A stretch of DNA of 6,341 bases from Endomicrobiellum devescovinae (GCA_031255495.1 JAIRSK010000036.1:1-6341); one strand, 5' to 3'; positions 1 through 5,739 are shown, counted from the stretch's first letter. The notes: generated from the letters alone by a model not told the origin. Program-made: numbers and translations.

Positions 1-88
1 GAACAAAATATAACAGATAAGTTTCATTTTTATGCAACCTTTTAGCTCCCAAAAGACAAAGACAGAAGCTTTAAATAATATGCCTCTT

Positions 89-108
89 CCAATTAATTGA
101 TTAATTGG
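89..108. repeat. Near-perfect 20-nt palindrome, possible operator
   Basis: Two 9-nt arms, CCAATTAAT and ATTAATTGG, are exact reverse complements separated by TG. A CTCTTC hexamer occurs in the same orientation at both ends (84-89 and 109-114). If the minus-strand TATTAT at 75-80 is a -10 box, the palindrome covers the spacer and -35 region, where a dimeric repressor would bind. The symmetry is seen directly; the operator role is inference. Confidence 0.45.
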
Positions 109-204
109 CTCTTCTAAAAGACATTGAAAAAATTCAGAACTCAAAATTAAGCATCTAAAAAACTTATAATTATTTTGCTAACGGGTGGTAGAATTATTGT
201 CTTT

Positions 205-248
205 TTTTTGTCCATTTTCAGTTATATATACTTGTCGTCGGACAAAAA
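205..248. repeat. Inverted repeat, 9-bp arms with 26-nt loop
   Basis: TTTTTGTCC at 205-213 is the reverse complement of GGACAAAAA at 240-248. Read on the minus strand, downstream of tRNA-Gly, the hairpin is followed by A residues and not by a T run. It is therefore not a normal intrinsic terminator for the tRNA transcript. Chance is possible because half of each arm is a homopolymer. Confidence 0.3.
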
Positions 249-284
249 CGCAGCTTTCGTCGAGGATTTGAATTTATTCTAATA

Positions 285-356
285 AGCGGGCGATGGGACT
301 TGAACCCACGACCTTCTCGTTGGCAACGAGACGTTCTACCACTGAACTACACCCGC
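285..356 (-). tRNA. tRNA-Gly, anticodon GCC
   Basis: The reverse complement folds as a standard class I tRNA. The acceptor arm is GCGGGTG with CGCCCGC (one G-U pair), and the D stem is GTTC/GAAC. The anticodon stem TCTCG/CGAGA closes the loop TTGCCAA, giving anticodon GCC (Gly, GGC and GGU codons). The T arm is GTGGG-TTCAAGT-CCCAT. The discriminator is U, as in E. coli tRNA-Gly. No CCA is encoded (TATT follows), so the tail must be added by nucleotidyltransferase. It lies 21 nt after tRNA-Leu and is probably cut from the same transcript. Confidence 0.97.
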
Positions 357-377
357 GAAATGTTAAAATTTAAAAAA

Positions 378-459
378 TGCTGAGGGCGGGATTTGAACCC
401 GCATCCGGTTAAGGACACGCCCCTCAAACGTGCGCGTATGCCAGTTCCGCCACCCCAGC
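378..459 (-). tRNA. tRNA-Leu, anticodon GAG
   Basis: The reverse complement folds as a class II tRNA with a long variable arm. The acceptor arm is GCTGGGG with CCTCAGC and discriminator A. The D region GCGG-AACTGGCATA-CGC is typical of Leu. The anticodon stem CACGT/GCGTG closes the loop TTGAGGG, giving anticodon GAG (CUC and CUU codons). The variable arm has a TCC/GGA stem, and the T arm is GCGGG-TTCAAAT-CCCGC. No CCA is encoded; a run of six T follows the discriminator directly. The 5' end is only 5 nt from the secG stop, so the tRNA must mature from the secG transcript unless it has an unseen internal promoter. E. coli has the same pair (secG-leuU, also GAG). Confidence 0.96.
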
Positions 460-464
460 GTTCA

Positions 465-779
465 TTACTTACCTACAGGCTCCACCGGAGCGCTTACAGG
501 GATATTTGAAAGTTGATTTACGATAGACATCATACTCATATTTGTGGAAAGTTTTGTAAGCATCAAAGATGTAAACAAAAATATACAAGCCATAACTATC
601 GTCAACTTCTTTATAAAAGCCATACCAGAAGGCGCATTAAAAATTTGATCGGAACCGCCACCACCACCAAAAATACCGCTCATTCCTCCACTTTTTCCTG
701 CCTGTAGAAGAACTACAAAAATTAATCCTATGCATACTGAATAATGAACAAACTTAAAAGCAAAGAATAAAAGATTCAT
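465..779 (-). CDS. secG: Protein translocase subunit SecG
   Basis: This is a small inner-membrane subunit of the SecYEG channel, which helps SecA-driven export of unfolded proteins. The 104 residues fit the family. There are two hydrophobic segments, at about residues 8-26 and 57-75. They are joined by the diagnostic loop VVLLQAGKSGGMSGIFGGG (22-40), rich in Gly, which carries the LLQ-GKxGG core of SecG. A short tail follows that is rich in Pro and Val. ATG at 779 is the only plausible start, because the next Met (33) would remove the first membrane helix. No Shine-Dalgarno is visible before it, and the putative -10 box ends only 9 nt upstream, so the message may be almost leaderless. tRNA-Leu starts 5 nt after the stop. 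pgk lies upstream; in many bacteria tpiA stands between pgk and secG, but not here. Confidence 0.96.
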   Translation of the reverse strand: MNLLFFAFKFVHYSVCIGLIFVVLLQAGKSGGMSGIFGGGGGSDQIFNAPSGMAFIKKLTIVMACIFLFTSLMLTKLSTNMSMMSIVNQLSNIPVSAPVEPVGK

Positions 780-788
780 AATGATATT

Positions 789-817
789 ATTTTATAACAA
801 AAACCGACTCGTGTCAA
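789..817 (-). promoter_or_regulatory. Sigma70-type promoter for secG-tRNA-Leu-tRNA-Gly
   Basis: On the minus strand a perfect TTGACA (812-817) is followed by a 17-nt spacer and TAAAAT (789-794), one mismatch from consensus. An overlapping TATAAA (791-796) would give a 15-nt spacer. Transcription should start near 781-784, only 2-5 nt before the secG ATG at 779. The promoter lies after the hairpin that follows pgk, so secG and the tRNAs can be expressed independently of glycolysis. The bases AATTTGACA are shared with the gap promoter. Confidence 0.72.
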
Positions 818-833
818 ATTGACGCTAAGTATT

Positions 834-882
834 GTTGGCGTTCCTGTAAGTTTTCTATTAGGAAAACATTCGGAACGCCAAC
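834..882 (-). repeat. Long two-tier hairpin between pgk and secG
   Basis: GTTGGCGTTCC at 834-844 and GGAACGCCAAC at 872-882 form a perfect 11-bp stem. An inner 6-bp stem, GTTTTC (850-855) with GAAAAC (862-867), sits inside it across an asymmetric internal loop. It begins 19 nt after the pgk stop. Read with pgk, the second arm is followed by AATACTTAGC, with no T run, so it is not a standard intrinsic terminator. It could protect or process the 3' end of the gap-pgk mRNA, be a Rho-assisted stop, or be a small repeat element. The base pairing is seen; the role is inference. Confidence 0.7.
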
Positions 883-900
883 CGAACATTATATTTATTT

Positions 901-2151
901 TTACTTTTTATCTGGAAGAGCAGCTATCCCAGGAAGATCTTTACCTTCTAAGAATTCCAAAGACGCTCCGCCTCCTGTAGAAATGTGGCTTATTCTCTTA
1001 TCTACTCCAGCTTTTTTCACAGCAGAAACAGAATCGCCGCCACCGACAACAGATATAGCCCCTTCATCTGTAGCGTCAGCAACCATTTTCGCAATTTCAA
1101 CAGTTCCTTTTGAAAATTCATCTATTTCAAAAATTCCCAAAGGTCCGTTCCAAACTATTGTTTTCGCCGATTTAACGACTTCAGCAAATTTTTCTATTGA
1201 TTTGATTCCAATATCTACACCCTTAAACCCGTCGCGTATGGCTTCGTCAATAGTAGTTTCTACAACAGCATCTGAAGGCACGCTCTTACTTGCAAAATCA
1301 ACTTTATTTGTAATAACATGGTCAACAGGAAGCAAAAAATTAACTTTTCTTTCTTTGGCTTTTTTAAGAAGATCCAGAGCTAAATCAAGTTTGTCATCTT
1401 CAACTAAAGACGTTCCTGTGCTTACACCTTGAGCTTTTAAGAATGTATAAGCCATAGCTCCGCCAATGATAATTGAGTCCACCTTACCTAAGAGATTTTC
1501 TATAACGTTTATCTTGTCGGACACTTTCGCTCCACCAAGAATCGCCAAGAAAGGTCTTACGGGCTTCTCAAGAGCTTCTCCCAAAAACTTTAACTCTTTT
1601 TCTACAAGGAATCCTGCGGCTGCATCTTTAGTATATTTAACAATCCCTGCCGTTGAAGCATGTGATCTGTGGACTGTTCCGAACGCATCTTGAACAAAAA
1701 CCTCACCCATAGAAGCAAGATCTTTTGCAAAAGCATCCATAGAAGATTTGTCTTTTTCGCCAGCAGCATTTTTGCCTTCTTCTTCAGAATGAAATCTTAA
1801 GTTTTCAAGTAAGAGAATTTGTCCCGGCTTTAAATCTTTTGCCGCTTTTTTAGACTCAGCGCTTATACAGTCTCCACCGACAAATTTAACAGGCTTACCC
1901 AAGACTTCGCCCAAACGAACAGCTACGGGCTTCAAACTCATTTCAGGAACAACCTTGCCTTTTGGTCTACCTAAATGCGACATAAGAATTATTGCTGCAT
2001 TTTTTTTCAATAAATATTCTATTGTAGGAAGAGTCGCCATGATTCTTTTGTCGTTTGTTATTTTAAGATTTGCGTCAAGAGGTACATTATAATCTACTCT
2101 AACTAAAACCTTCTTCCCTTTTACATCAATATCAGCAAGCGTCTTTTTCAT
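901..2151 (-). CDS. pgk: Phosphoglycerate kinase
   Basis: This cytosolic glycolytic enzyme transfers phosphate from 1,3-bisphosphoglycerate to ADP, making ATP and 3-phosphoglycerate. The 416 residues are slightly longer than the usual bacterial 390-400. The N-terminal substrate domain shows RVDYNVPLD (18-26), R36, SHLGRPKG (58-65), LLENLRF (114-120) and DAFGTVHRSHAST (155-167). The nucleotide domain shows LGGAKVSDK (205-213), GGAMAYTF (230-237), VWNGPLGIFE (333-342), GGGDS (370-374) and STGGGASLEFLEGK (391-404). Small departures from common motifs are Gln154 where Asn usually precedes DAFG, and Val160 where Ala is usual. ATG at 2151 has GGAG (2158-2161) six bases upstream. gap, the previous enzyme of the pathway, lies 143 nt upstream, with a GC-rich hairpin between them. 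No strong promoter is visible in that gap, so cotranscription from the gap promoter is likely. Confidence 0.98.
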   Translation of the reverse strand: MKKTLADIDVKGKKVLVRVDYNVPLDANLKITNDKRIMATLPTIEYLLKKNAAIILMSHLGRPKGKVVPEMSLKPVAVRLGEVLGKPVKFVGGDCISAESKKAAKDLKPGQILLLENLRFHSEEEGKNAAGEKDKSSMDAFAKDLASMGEVFVQDAFGTVHRSHASTAGIVKYTKDAAAGFLVEKELKFLGEALEKPVRPFLAILGGAKVSDKINVIENLLGKVDSIIIGGAMAYTFLKAQGVSTGTSLVEDDKLDLALDLLKKAKERKVNFLLPVDHVITNKVDFASKSVPSDAVVETTIDEAIRDGFKGVDIGIKSIEKFAEVVKSAKTIVWNGPLGIFEIDEFSKGTVEIAKMVADATDEGAISVVGGGDSVSAVKKAGVDKRISHISTGGGASLEFLEGKDLPGIAALPDKK

Positions 2152-2172
2152 TTAAGGCTCCGTTTTTGACCA

Positions 2173-2212
2173 AAGACCGCGCAGCGCAAATCTAATGCGC
2201 AAGCGCGGTCTT
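2173..2212 (-). repeat. GC-rich stem-loop in the gap-pgk spacer
   Basis: AAGACCGCGC (2173-2182) pairs with GCGCGGTCTT (2203-2212) in a 10-bp stem. After a 1x2 internal loop, GCGCA (2184-2188) pairs with TGCGC (2196-2200) around a 7-nt loop. It stands out in AT-rich DNA. On the minus strand it is followed by TGGTC and a short A run, then the pgk ribosome site, so the U-tract is minimal. It lies about 20 nt before the pgk start and after gap. It could attenuate readthrough, mark an mRNA processing point, or stabilise the pgk 5' end. The fold is clear; the function is not. Confidence 0.68.
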
Positions 2213-2294
2213 ATCGTTATTTATGGACTTCGTTTAGCAATACTAGTTACGCAAATAATAATAGCGCCGGCATTGTTAATTTATGTGAAACAAA

Positions 2295-3302
2295 TTAGCC
2301 ATTTACTTTCTTCATATAGGCAATAAGTTCCAAAACTTTATTTGAATATCCCCATTCATTATCATACCAAGCAACAACTTTAACGAATTTGTCTGTCAAA
2401 GCTATTCCAGCTTTTGCGTCAAATATTGATGTACGAGCGTCACCTAAGAAATCTGAAGAAACTACTTCATCTTCAGTATATCCCAAGATACCTTTAAGTT
2501 CATTTTCTGAAGCAGATTTCATTGCTGATTTTATTTCTTCGTATGTAGCAGACTTTGCTAAATTTACGGTCAAATCTACTACAGAAACGTCAAGTGTAGG
2601 TACGCGAAATGACATACCTGTCAATTTGCCGTTCAATTGAGGAATTACTTTTCCTACTGCCTTTGCTGCACCTGTTGAAGAAGGAATTATGTTTCCTGAA
2701 GCTGCTCTTCCGCCTCTCCAATCTTTTGCAGAAGGTCCATCTACAGTTTTTTGTGTAGCAGTTGTAGCATGTACGGTAGTCATTAAGCCATCTGCAATGC
2801 CAAATTTATCGTTCAAAACTTTTGCTACTGGAGCCAAGCAATTTGTTGTACAAGAAGCGTTAGATACAAACTGAGTTCCTTTCTTATAAGAGTCTAAGTT
2901 TACTCCACAAACAAACATCGGAGTATCATCTTTTGAAGGAGCAGACATTACTACGTATTTTGCACCAGCATCAATGTGAGACTGGGCTTTATCTTTTGAG
3001 AGAAACAAACCTGTTGACTCTACAACATATTCAGCTCCAATTTCTCCCCACTTCAAATCTGCAGGATTCTTTTCTGCTGTTACGCGAATAGCTTTTCCAT
3101 TTACAACCAAATTTCCGTCTTTTACTTCAACGGTTCCTTTAAACTGTCCGTGAACAGTATCATACTTTAACATGTAAGCCATATAGTCAACGCTGATTAA
3201 GTCGTTGATAGCTACAACTTCAATGTCACTTCTGTTTTGAGCTGCGCGGAATACCAAACGTCCAATACGACCAAAACCATTGATACCTACTTTAATCGTC
3301 AT
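2295..3302 (-). CDS. gap: Glyceraldehyde-3-phosphate dehydrogenase, GapA type
   Basis: This cytosolic NAD-dependent enzyme oxidises glyceraldehyde 3-phosphate to 1,3-bisphosphoglycerate, the substrate of the neighbouring pgk product. The 335 residues are full length. The Rossmann motif GINGFGRIGR is at 6-15. Asp34 after the second strand suggests NAD rather than NADP. The active site is SNASCTTNC with catalytic Cys151, and His178 lies in TTVHATTATQKTVDGP. The phosphate-binding SSTGAAKAVGK is at 208-218, and WYDNEWGYSNKV at 312-323. From memory, long stretches match E. coli GapA closely (for example TVEVKDG and the 170-191 region), so this is the GapA subclass shared with gammaproteobacteria and eukaryotes. 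ATG at 3302 has a perfect AGGAGG (3309-3314) six bases upstream. A strong promoter lies further up, with a leader of about 78 nt. This suggests high expression. Confidence 0.98.
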   Translation of the reverse strand: MTIKVGINGFGRIGRLVFRAAQNRSDIEVVAINDLISVDYMAYMLKYDTVHGQFKGTVEVKDGNLVVNGKAIRVTAEKNPADLKWGEIGAEYVVESTGLFLSKDKAQSHIDAGAKYVVMSAPSKDDTPMFVCGVNLDSYKKGTQFVSNASCTTNCLAPVAKVLNDKFGIADGLMTTVHATTATQKTVDGPSAKDWRGGRAASGNIIPSSTGAAKAVGKVIPQLNGKLTGMSFRVPTLDVSVVDLTVNLAKSATYEEIKSAMKSASENELKGILGYTEDEVVSSDFLGDARTSIFDAKAGIALTDKFVKVVAWYDNEWGYSNKVLELIAYMKKVNG

Positions 3303-3386
3303 AATACGCCTCCTCTTGGCTTTTAAGCTGAAATGTTATAATTTTATTTAGAGAGCTCGGCTTTTGTTACATTTACTTAAGATAAT

Positions 3387-3414
3387 AGTATAAAAATACG
3401 ACGATTTTTGTCAA
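3387..3414 (-). promoter_or_regulatory. Sigma70-type promoter for gap-pgk
   Basis: A perfect TTGACA (3409-3414) is followed by a 16-nt spacer and TATACT (3387-3392), one mismatch from TATAAT. TACTAT, two bases further on, is a weaker alternative with an 18-nt spacer. The -35 starts 15 nt after the nth stop. Transcription would begin near 3380, leaving a leader of about 78 nt before gap. Inside the spacer is an inverted repeat, AAAAAT (3392-3397) with ATTTTT (3404-3409). It could be a regulator site or just an AT-rich coincidence. Confidence 0.68.
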
Positions 3415-3428
3415 ATTTAGAAAACAGC

Positions 3429-4082
3429 TTATTCCGTCGGAACAGATTTTTTGACAGAAGGGCAAATTTTGTTTAATGGACAAGCCGCATGGTTTGGATT
3501 TCTTGCTTTGCAAACCTTTCTTCCCAAAGTCTGTATAAGTAGAGAGAAGTTAATCCAATACTGTTTAGGAACTATTGCCATTAAATCTTTTTCTATCTTA
3601 ACAGGATTTTCATACTTTGTAAGCTTAAGTAAATTCGCTATTCTTATGACATGTGTGTCAACTGCAATTCCTTCTGCTTTACAAAAAGCATGACCTAAAA
3701 CGACATTAGCAGTTTTTCTTGCAACACCCGGAAGTTTAAGAAGCTCTTCCATTGTTTGCGGAACTTGACCATCATATAATCTTAATACCATTTGAGCAGA
3801 TTTTATGATATTTTTTGCTTTGTTTCTAAAAAATCCTGCTGATTTTATACGATTTTCAAATTCAGATATGTCCGCATTAGCATAATCTTGCAAACGCTTA
3901 TATTTTTTAAATAAGCTTTCTGTTATTTTGTTTACTCTTTCATCAGTACATTGAGCGGACAATATCACAGCAACAAGAATTTCAAAAGGATTTGAAAACT
4001 TGAGGGGACATTTTATATAACCAAAAGTTTCTTTTAAATTTTTTATTATTTTTAAAACATACTTTTTCTTATCTTTTTCCAT
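3429..4082 (-). CDS. nth: Endonuclease III (DNA glycosylase/AP lyase), altered iron-sulfur ligand
   Basis: This base-excision repair enzyme removes oxidised pyrimidines and cleaves the abasic site. The 217 residues are normal length. SSPFE-LLSAQ-type sequence occurs at 30-44 (SNPFEILVAVILSAQ). The helix-hairpin-helix is LPGVARKTA (117-125) with the catalytic Lys123. The catalytic Asp142 is in AVDTH. The C-terminal cluster motif should be C-x6-C-x2-C-x5-C. Here it reads Cys191, His198, Cys201, Cys207, so the second ligand is His (codon CAT). The cluster may be absent, His-ligated or three-coordinate; the catalytic residues are intact, so activity is likely. The ATG lies 14 nt inside the end of suhB, with only a weak GGGA before it. 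This points to translational coupling. It is the last gene of the lipoprotein-suhB-nth unit. No hairpin terminator follows it before the gap promoter. Confidence 0.95.
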   Translation of the reverse strand: MEKDKKKYVLKIIKNLKETFGYIKCPLKFSNPFEILVAVILSAQCTDERVNKITESLFKKYKRLQDYANADISEFENRIKSAGFFRNKAKNIIKSAQMVLRLYDGQVPQTMEELLKLPGVARKTANVVLGHAFCKAEGIAVDTHVIRIANLLKLTKYENPVKIEKDLMAIVPKQYWINFSLLIQTLGRKVCKARNPNHAACPLNKICPSVKKSVPTE

Positions 4083-4854
4083 TTATAATCCCGAAAATTT
4101 TATTATGCATAGTCCAATTGTTTGCAGCAAGCAAAGTTGACTTAAATAGAGGGTCTTTGCCGCCATCATAATCGGAAATTGTACCGCCTGCCTCTTTAAC
4201 CATTAAAATACCTGCAGCGGTATCCCAAGGTTTTAAGCCTTCTTCCCAAAAGAATTCAAAACGACCGCAAGCAACATATGCTAAATCTAAAGCTGCTGAC
4301 CCAAGTCTTCTGATGCCTTGTACTTCATGCACTATATTGTCAAAATTTTTCATTACCCTTTGACTGTCTTTTCTAAAATAATACGGAAAGCCAGTAGCTG
4401 CCAAAGATCTAATAATATCTTGATTTTTTGAAACATTTATTCTTTTGCCATTAAGCCATGCTCCTTTATCTTTTTCAGCTATGAAAACTTCTTTCATTAC
4501 AGGAGCATAAATAACACCGACAATAATTTCATCTTTGTATTTTAATCCGATGGAAACACAAAACATAGGTAAGCCATGAACAAAATTAACTGTTCCGTCT
4601 AAAGGGTCTATAATCCAACAATAATCTTTGCCTGTTTCTTTTATACCGTCTTCTTCAGCCAAAACTCCGTGTTCAGGAAAAACATCTTTAATTACCTTTA
4701 TCACAGCTTTCTGAGCATTTTTATCAGCTTGCGTAACGGGATCTACTTCTCCTTTGTATTCAATATTCAATTTTCCGTTGTAACGGCTAAGCAAAACATC
4801 TGCTCCTGTTTTTGCCGCCGCTAAAGCTGTATTTGCATAAGATGAAAACTTCAT
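4069..4854 (-). CDS. suhB: Inositol-monophosphatase family protein (SuhB-like)
   Basis: This is a Mg2+-dependent, lithium-sensitive-type sugar phosphatase fold, and the 261 residues match the family. Motifs are DPVTQADK (38-45), the metal ligand region LAEEDG with Glu67 (65-70), the signature WIIDPLDGTVNFVHG (80-94) with Asp83 and Asp86, and the second signature WDTAAGILMVKEAGG (210-224) with Asp211. All metal ligands are present. Known substrates in the family include inositol 1-phosphate, and some members also act on fructose 1,6-bisphosphate. E. coli SuhB also joins rRNA antitermination complexes, but the sequence cannot show which role applies here. The upstream lipoprotein stop runs directly into the ribosome site (TAAGGAGACAAAATG), leaving a 9-nt gap. 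The 3' end overlaps nth by 14 nt. The three genes are surely cotranscribed. The symbol is used in the family sense. Confidence 0.93.
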   Translation of the reverse strand: MKFSSYANTALAAAKTGADVLLSRYNGKLNIEYKGEVDPVTQADKNAQKAVIKVIKDVFPEHGVLAEEDGIKETGKDYCWIIDPLDGTVNFVHGLPMFCVSIGLKYKDEIIVGVIYAPVMKEVFIAEKDKGAWLNGKRINVSKNQDIIRSLAATGFPYYFRKDSQRVMKNFDNIVHEVQGIRRLGSAALDLAYVACGRFEFFWEEGLKPWDTAAGILMVKEAGGTISDYDGGKDPLFKSTLLAANNWTMHNKIFGIINGKR

Positions 4855-4863
4855 TTTGTCTCC

Positions 4864-5739
4864 TTATTTTTTCAATATATAGCTACCAGATTCTAACCTT
4901 TCGCCAGTATCGTCAAGTTTCTCTATAGTATTTTTATTAATGAAATAAAATATTAAATCTTTATTTTTGTTTAAAACAAAAGAGCTTATATCCAGCGATG
5001 GATACCATTTTCCAGATGATTCAAAAACTCTTCCACTATCCGTTAAATATTCTTGTCTTAAAGTATAAGAATAATCTGGTCTTAAATCCAGTTCTGTAAG
5101 TATTTTATTGTTATCTGCCGCAGGAAAAATTCCTTTATATACTCCTGTATAGTTCTCTAACATATCCGAAACATTTAATGGGGATTTATCGCTCCTATTT
5201 CCAAACGGCACAACAAAAGCTTTATTATCTTTATTAACAAAATAAACGTTCAATATGACAGGAGGCTTTTCTATTTCAAAAATACCTAAATTTTGAACAA
5301 AATAATTTTTGTCGGATTCTTGTTCTTTAACCTCATATTCAACATATATGTTATCTTCTTTCATATAAATTTGGTTTATGCTAATATCTCGTAAATTTAC
5401 AGAAGGTTTCTCCGCAATAATTAATAAAACACTTTTACCAAAATTAGGGACGACTACAGTATTAGACATTGCTTTTGTAATGCCAAGCAAATTTTTGAAT
5501 TTAAGTGTAGAGTTTACAGTGAAGAAATTTATATTGTTAGGCAATTTAACGTTATTTTTTAGAAAGAATCCAAAACATTCTTTGAATTGCAAAGATTGTT
5601 TTTGTTCGGCTTCCAATTCTACATTTTTTAATTCCACTTCTTTGATGGGGATTACTTTTAAAGCTTTACGCTCTTGGTGGAGAGGCAAACAACCTGAAAT
5701 AATAAAGGGAAACAGCACTAAAATAATCTTTTTTTTCAT
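4864..5739 (-). CDS. Lipoprotein with PrcB-like and NlpE-like regions
   Basis: The 291-residue protein starts with a lipoprotein signal: MKKK, a hydrophobic stretch, and the lipobox ISGC with lipidated Cys17. Leu18 follows, not the inner-membrane Asp signal, so outer-membrane anchoring is plausible. A charged linker (about 22-50) is rich in Lys and Glu. Residues about 90-170 (VVVPNFGKSVLLIIAEKPS, then a strand pair with IYVEYEV and a closing ILNVYFV) recall the PrcB C-terminal domain by eye. Residues about 195-290 resemble the N-terminal domain of NlpE: YTGVYKGIFPAAD, LDLRPDYSYTLRQEYL, SSGKWY, IEKLDDTGERLESG and a final YILKK. NlpE normally has CxxC after the GxxP step; here it is AADN (207-210). 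ATG at 5739 has GAGG (5746-5749) six bases upstream. It is first in a unit with suhB and nth. A role in envelope sensing is inference; domain calls need profile searches. Confidence 0.8.
   Translation of the reverse strand: MKKKIILVLFPFIISGCLPLHQERKALKVIPIKEVELKNVELEAEQKQSLQFKECFGFFLKNNVKLPNNINFFTVNSTLKFKNLLGITKAMSNTVVVPNFGKSVLLIIAEKPSVNLRDISINQIYMKEDNIYVEYEVKEQESDKNYFVQNLGIFEIEKPPVILNVYFVNKDNKAFVVPFGNRSDKSPLNVSDMLENYTGVYKGIFPAADNNKILTELDLRPDYSYTLRQEYLTDSGRVFESSGKWYPSLDISSFVLNKNKDLIFYFINKNTIEKLDDTGERLESGSYILKK

Larger units (their letters stand above)
1..284. other. Intergenic region left of the tRNA genes, no supported gene
   Basis: All frames are short here. On the plus strand, frame 1 is open from the window edge for 14 codons and stops at 43-45, which could be the tail of a rightward gene but is too short to judge. 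On the minus strand an ATG at 27-25 opens MKLICYILF and runs off the left edge. That start looks like a hydrophobic signal peptide. It has only a weak AAGG about 10 nt upstream and a TATTAT -10-like hexamer at 75-80. It may be the start of the next leftward gene, but nine codons prove nothing. Two inverted repeats (89-108 and 205-248) are listed separately. No clear terminator follows tRNA-Gly. Confidence 0.5.

Noticed and set aside
240..275. Minus-strand TTCAAATCC near 262-272 resembling the T-loop end of tRNA-Leu, as if a tRNA-derived attachment site
   Set aside because: Only 9 nt match, this is a common T-arm sequence, there is no acceptor arm, and no integrase or mobile gene is nearby.
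513..707. Plus-strand frame opposite secG (64 codons)
   Set aside because: It is antisense to a clear secG, has a basic low-complexity product and no initiation signals.
983..1432. Long plus-strand frame opposite pgk (149 codons)
   Set aside because: It lies wholly within pgk, which is certain from its motifs. The product is Ser/Thr/Pro-rich as expected for an antisense shadow, and there is no ribosome site or promoter. The plus frames at 1466-1693, 2389-2640, 2689-2874, 3451-3693 and 5378-5797 were rejected for the same reason.
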